Source: Eubacteriaceae bacterium (GTDB lineage Bacteria > Bacillota > Clostridia > Lachnospirales > Lachnospiraceae). Taken from it: DNA of 64,000 nucleotides. The notes under the pieces were generated by a model. It saw only the letters and a program-made list of their open reading frames with translations. It searched no databases and had not been told where the DNA came from. The stretch is taken from NCBI GenBank assembly GCA_910575665.1, contig CAJTFB010000010.1, positions 36,331-100,330 on the forward strand, read 5' to 3'. This document shows positions 60,572 to 64,000 of the stretch, one piece after another. Position 1 is the first letter of the stretch. Each line of letters opens with the position of its first letter. The translations under genes and the position numbers were made by a program.

Positions 60572-60711
60572 GATTCCGGGACGCAAAACAAATCAGAAAA
60601 TGTGCAATACATCTTGGATTCCGAATTAATACATCATTGGAATATTTGTTAAACATACCACTGGTTGAACTGGAAGAAATTTTAGAGGAGGTGACCAAAC
60701 TTGGCAAATGA
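60212..60711 (+). CDS. Tail assembly chaperone, -1 frameshift fusion form
   Basis: At T TTT TTA (60556-60562) a -1 shift moves the ribosome into a frame that stays open for 49 more codons (MELGFRDAKQIRKCAIHLGF to LEEVTKLGK) to TGA 60709-60711. The fused product would be 166 residues. This mirrors P2 E/E', which shifts -1 at T TTT TTG. An independent start at ATG 60562 is an alternative. Confidence 0.78.
60556..60562 (+). promoter_or_regulatory. Programmed -1 frameshift slippery site
   Basis: The heptamer T TTT TTA in the zero frame lies two codons before the stop of the short chaperone. Confidence 0.8.
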
Positions 60712-63700
60712 AAAGGAAGTACAAATTAAGATATCGGGAAAAGTAGATAGTTCTTTGAATATGGTAAGTCAAAAGGTAGATAAGGCATTTTCAAGAGTGA
60801 CGAAGATTGCCAAATCAGCTACCACCGCCTTGGGGGCGGCAGCTTCTGACGCGATAAGAGGATCCTTAGAAGTTGGATCCTCTTTTGAATCCCAGATGTC
60901 TACCGTTGAGGCGATATCCGGGGCGACAGAAAAGCAGATTGAACAGCTGGAGAACAAGGCTAAAGAAATGGGCGCCACGACCCAATTTACAGCGACAGAA
61001 TCCGGGCAGGCGATGGAATATATGGCAATGGCCGGATGGAAAACCACGGACATGTTAAGTGGTATAAGTGGAATCATGGATTTGGCGGCAGCTTCCGGGG
61101 AAGATCTAGCGGGTACATCAGACATTGTAACAGATGCCCTTACTGCCTTTAATCTGAAAGCTAAAGATGCGGCGCATTTTTCGGATGTATTAGCCCAGGC
61201 AGCTTCCAATTCCAACACAAACGTGTCTATGATGGGAGAAACTTTTAAGTACGTCGCTCCTATTGCCGGCTCCCTTGATTATAGCGCAGAGGATACAGCG
61301 GTATCAATAGGGCTTATGGCGAATGCAGGAATTAAGGCCTCTCAATCAGGAACAGCACTGAGAAAGATCATGAGTGAGACTGCTGGAGGAATCACGCTGG
61401 TATCCAAGGCGTACGCAAAAGCAGGTAAAAAAACTGGTAAATATAAGATTGAAACAGCCGATGCAGACGGAAGCATGAAAGATTGGTCTCAGACCGTAGA
61501 AGTGCTCAGAGAGCAGTTTTCAAAAATGACCGAAGAAGAGAAGGCGATGAACGCGGAAAGTATAGCAGGAAAGACAGCAATGTCTGGACTTTTAGCTATT
61601 GTAAATGCCAGCGATAAGGACTATAAAAAGCTGACAAATTCCATCGACAATGCTTCTGGTGCAGCAGAGCGTATGGCAAAGATCCGTCTGGATAATCTCC
61701 AGGGGGATGTTACGATCTTCCAGTCTGCGCTGGAAGGCAAAGGTATCGAGCTGTATGACGAATTAAAAGAACCCATGCGGGATATCGTGCAGAGTGCCAC
61801 GGACTGGTTGGAAGAAATTGATGTAGCACGCGTGGTGGATGATTTTAAAGATTTCGGCGGGGCAGTGCTGGATTTTGCAGAACCATTTTTGCAAGTAGGA
61901 GAATGGATGATTAAGAATCCGGACGCGGTCGCGGGTCCCCTTGCAGGCATTGGTAGTGCGATTGCCAGCTACAAACTGCTGGATACTGTTCCTAAATTGG
62001 GTAAGGGCCTCCAGGGATTGATAAGCGGGGTTACCGCTCATCCATACATGGCCGGTGGAGCATTGGTGGTAGGAGCGCTTACGGGAATTGGCACAGCTAT
62101 CGTCAACACAGAAAGAGCGGCGGCGAATGCCAGTTTGGAGGATCATTTCGGGGATATCGCCCTTTCCATGGATCAGATTCAGAGCGCAGCGGATAACATT
62201 ATCGGCAGTAAGACAATGGAGAACATAGAAGAATTCATGTCCTCTATAAAGATCTCAGAAGGTCTTGAGCGGGAAATGAAAAAAGCAGCTGAGGGCTTTG
62301 GAAAAATAAAGTGGAAGGTATCCGCAGGTCTGGAACTGGATGAAAAGGACATGGACGAGGCGAGAAAGAATGCACAGAACTATGTCCAGTCAGTACAGGA
62401 TCAGATCGACCAGCAGGGATACACGGTCAACGTGGCGACAAAGTTTCTTTTTGGGGATTCTGAAACCGGGAAGGATATTATTGAACAGAATGATGGTTTT
62501 TTCGGAAGCTTGAAAATGGAAGCGGACGGACTTAATGCCAAGATTAATGATGTTATACAAAGGAGCATGAAGCCAAATCTAAAACCGATAAAGAAAGAGA
62601 AACTGATAAAGGAAATGAATAAATACCTTGAAGAGTTAAAAGATCTAAGCGCCAAGGTAGCAAAGGGCAAGGAAAGAGCGAGCTGGGATCTCATAGAATC
62701 AGATTTTTCGGGAAAGGATTTGACGCCAGATACATTCCAAAAACTCCAGGAAGCAACAAATAAAAATGTTGAAAAAGTGAAAAAAATCGCCTATGAGACA
62801 AAGCAGACAGTTTTTGATACTGCTGCACAGAAGCTTGAAAATGGCAACATGAGCGAAGAAGAGTATAAGCTGGAAAAAGAAGCAGCTGAAAAAGCGTATC
62901 GGAAAACTGTAGAAAAAGCAAAGAAAAAAGCTACAGAACTCCAGTACAACACGCTCATGGATACTTATGGAGAAGATCTCATAAACGGAGACATGAGCCG
63001 CAGTGATAAAAATGCTGTGCATGATATGGTTGTTGATATGATGGACGGAGCCACTGGAAAAATGAAAGAAAAGTTAGTAACCATTGAGAAAGCTACATCA
63101 GGGACGTACATCACAGATTTCATGGATGGATTTATGCCGGATGGAAAAGGACCCACTGACAGTGAAAAAGCTATGGACGAAGTTAGAAATATGGTAGCCG
63201 AACATAAGTATGGAAAAGGTGCTACGGCAAAAGAACAAAGAAAAGAAAAAGGGTTTATAGATCCTCTTCTTCTTTTTGGTTCGGCGAATGTTCCAAACGA
63301 AACACAAAAAATAAAAGAAGATAATACGGGCATACAGGGCCCCCCTGCAAATATTCTCGGTGGTTTTGTGGCAGCAGTTCCGACCGCTGTAGCAAAAATG
63401 GAGGAAGCGGCAAAAAAAGGAGGCATTGCCTCCGGGGAAGCATTTACAAAAGCGTTGTCTGATGAGATCTTGAAGATAAATCCAATAACTATACCGGTTG
63501 AGCTTATATCGCCAGTAGCACCAAGTACTGCAAAAAAGGGGAAAAAGAAGGGGGAGAAAACATCAGATGACTCTATCGTTGGATATGCCGAAGGAACCAT
63601 CAGCACCAAAGCACACATCGCTGCCGTGTCCGAGGGAAACAAAACGGAGGCCATCATCCCTATTGATGGAAGTGCGCGATCCAGAAGGCTCTATGAAGCC

Positions 63701-63892
63701 ACTGGAAAGCTCATGGGCTACAACAAAACATCAAGCCAGGGTGTGACCTTTGCACCTAATATAAACATCACGTTGACAGGAAAGGCCTCTGCGGAAGATA
63801 AAAATGAGATCAGAAACCTTGTTCAAAAAGAACTGGATAAGCAATATAAAAAGATGATCCGTGACAATAAACGGTTTAATATGAGACAATAG
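60701..63892 (+). CDS. Tail tape measure protein
   Basis: The 1063-residue product has a TP901-type tape-measure core (VEAISGATEKQIEQLENKAKEMGATTQF, AMEYMAMAGWKT, SVSIGLMANAGIKASQSGTALRK-like) followed by long helical repeats. It sets tail length. GAGGAGG lies before TTG 60701. The first codons overlap the end of the frameshift product, as usual in tail modules. A hydrophobic central stretch (AGGALVVGALTGIGTAIV) may be membrane-active during DNA entry. Confidence 0.93.
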   Translation: MANEKEVQIKISGKVDSSLNMVSQKVDKAFSRVTKIAKSATTALGAAASDAIRGSLEVGSSFESQMSTVEAISGATEKQIEQLENKAKEMGATTQFTATESGQAMEYMAMAGWKTTDMLSGISGIMDLAAASGEDLAGTSDIVTDALTAFNLKAKDAAHFSDVLAQAASNSNTNVSMMGETFKYVAPIAGSLDYSAEDTAVSIGLMANAGIKASQSGTALRKIMSETAGGITLVSKAYAKAGKKTGKYKIETADADGSMKDWSQTVEVLREQFSKMTEEEKAMNAESIAGKTAMSGLLAIVNASDKDYKKLTNSIDNASGAAERMAKIRLDNLQGDVTIFQSALEGKGIELYDELKEPMRDIVQSATDWLEEIDVARVVDDFKDFGGAVLDFAEPFLQVGEWMIKNPDAVAGPLAGIGSAIASYKLLDTVPKLGKGLQGLISGVTAHPYMAGGALVVGALTGIGTAIVNTERAAANASLEDHFGDIALSMDQIQSAADNIIGSKTMENIEEFMSSIKISEGLEREMKKAAEGFGKIKWKVSAGLELDEKDMDEARKNAQNYVQSVQDQIDQQGYTVNVATKFLFGDSETGKDIIEQNDGFFGSLKMEADGLNAKINDVIQRSMKPNLKPIKKEKLIKEMNKYLEELKDLSAKVAKGKERASWDLIESDFSGKDLTPDTFQKLQEATNKNVEKVKKIAYETKQTVFDTAAQKLENGNMSEEEYKLEKEAAEKAYRKTVEKAKKKATELQYNTLMDTYGEDLINGDMSRSDKNAVHDMVVDMMDGATGKMKEKLVTIEKATSGTYITDFMDGFMPDGKGPTDSEKAMDEVRNMVAEHKYGKGATAKEQRKEKGFIDPLLLFGSANVPNETQKIKEDNTGIQGPPANILGGFVAAVPTAVAKMEEAAKKGGIASGEAFTKALSDEILKINPITIPVELISPVAPSTAKKGKKKGEKTSDDSIVGYAEGTISTKAHIAAVSEGNKTEAIIPIDGSARSRRLYEATGKLMGYNKTSSQGVTFAPNINITLTGKASAEDKNEIRNLVQKELDKQYKKMIRDNKRFNMRQ

Positions 63893-64000
63893 GACAATAT
63901 GAAGTGACCCCACATTTGTAGCAACGTGGATTTACCTGTATACTAGAGTTTGTTAAGAACAATGGTAACAGGGATTACCGCATACAAAAGGAGGCCACTT
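63893..64000 (+). other. Right edge: leader of next tail gene
   Basis: No complete gene is present. AAGGAGG at 63989-63995 is a ribosome site for a gene starting beyond the window. Confidence 0.6.

Larger units (their letters stand above)
26985..64000. mobile_element. Prophage (left end to beyond window edge)
   Basis: From the sleC breakpoint rightwards the genes are phage-type: serine recombinase, Xre repressors, replication protein, late regulator, terminase, portal, capsid, contractile tail and tape measure. The right end, with lysis and tail-fibre genes and attR, is outside the window. The 27-36 kb part carries inserted or decayed pieces of other elements. Confidence 0.92.

Noticed and set aside
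62965..63657. 230-codon minus-strand frame in the tape measure gene
   Set aside because: It is antisense to a clear coding sequence with low-complexity hydrophobic translation.

Overview
The window comes from a low-GC Gram-positive gut-type Clostridia chromosome, most likely Lachnospiraceae. Evidence: a secreted GH10 xylanase with a Big_2 domain, an hprK/rapZ/whiA/Crh-like cluster, a SleC-like spore cortex-lytic enzyme remnant, a DUF6465-type protein, and strong AGGAGG ribosome sites with many TTGACA/TATAAT promoters. No tRNA, rRNA or CRISPR array was seen.

Positions 1-26,500 are ordinary chromosome, mostly on the + strand. They hold a modular xylanase (cut by the window edge), a potABCD polyamine importer, and hprK-glcK-murB-rapZ-whiA-crh, which links carbon catabolite control, glucose phosphorylation and wall synthesis. 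Then come dnaE, pfkA, a small acidic membrane protein, a DUF6465-like protein, an MBL-fold hydrolase, pyrE, cca, a sugar-binding-protein/GGDEF diguanylate cyclase, tex and a lipoprotein. Two short tandem duplications at gene ends (hprK/glcK, 80 bp, three copies; pyrE, 76 bp, two copies) and a 161-bp palindromic element stand out.

From about 26,985 to the right edge lies a prophage more than 37 kb long. Its serine recombinase sits against the 3' remnant of a sleC-like gene, so the phage appears to have split that germination gene. The left arm (27-36 kb) is a lysogeny and accessory region: recombinase, a short-RNA candidate, HicA/HicB remnants, an IS200/IS605-type element with intact TnpB and dead TnpA, three separate Xre-repressor regions with recognisable operators, small membrane peptides, a recombinase fragment, an OB-fold membrane protein and an intact HicAB pair. 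The 36-40 kb part interleaves small genes on both strands. Five of the minus-strand genes start from promoters whose transcripts would begin with a hairpin that has the same six-base loop (CUGCCA) and covarying stems; this is the most novel signal here.

From 40 to 47 kb come a lytic transglycosylase, a PAPS-reductase-like protein, an ASCH-like protein, a DUF4373-type replication protein preceded by decayed copies of its own 5' end, a late-regulator-like HTH protein and a small tyrosine recombinase. A duplicated promoter-terminator unit precedes the late operon. That operon has lambda-like head genes (TerS, GpA-type TerL, gpW, portal, protease with nested scaffold, decoration, capsid) followed by a contractile tail (sheath, tube, frameshifted chaperone, tape measure). 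An antirepressor and a HicAB cassette with its own promoter are inserted between tube and chaperone.
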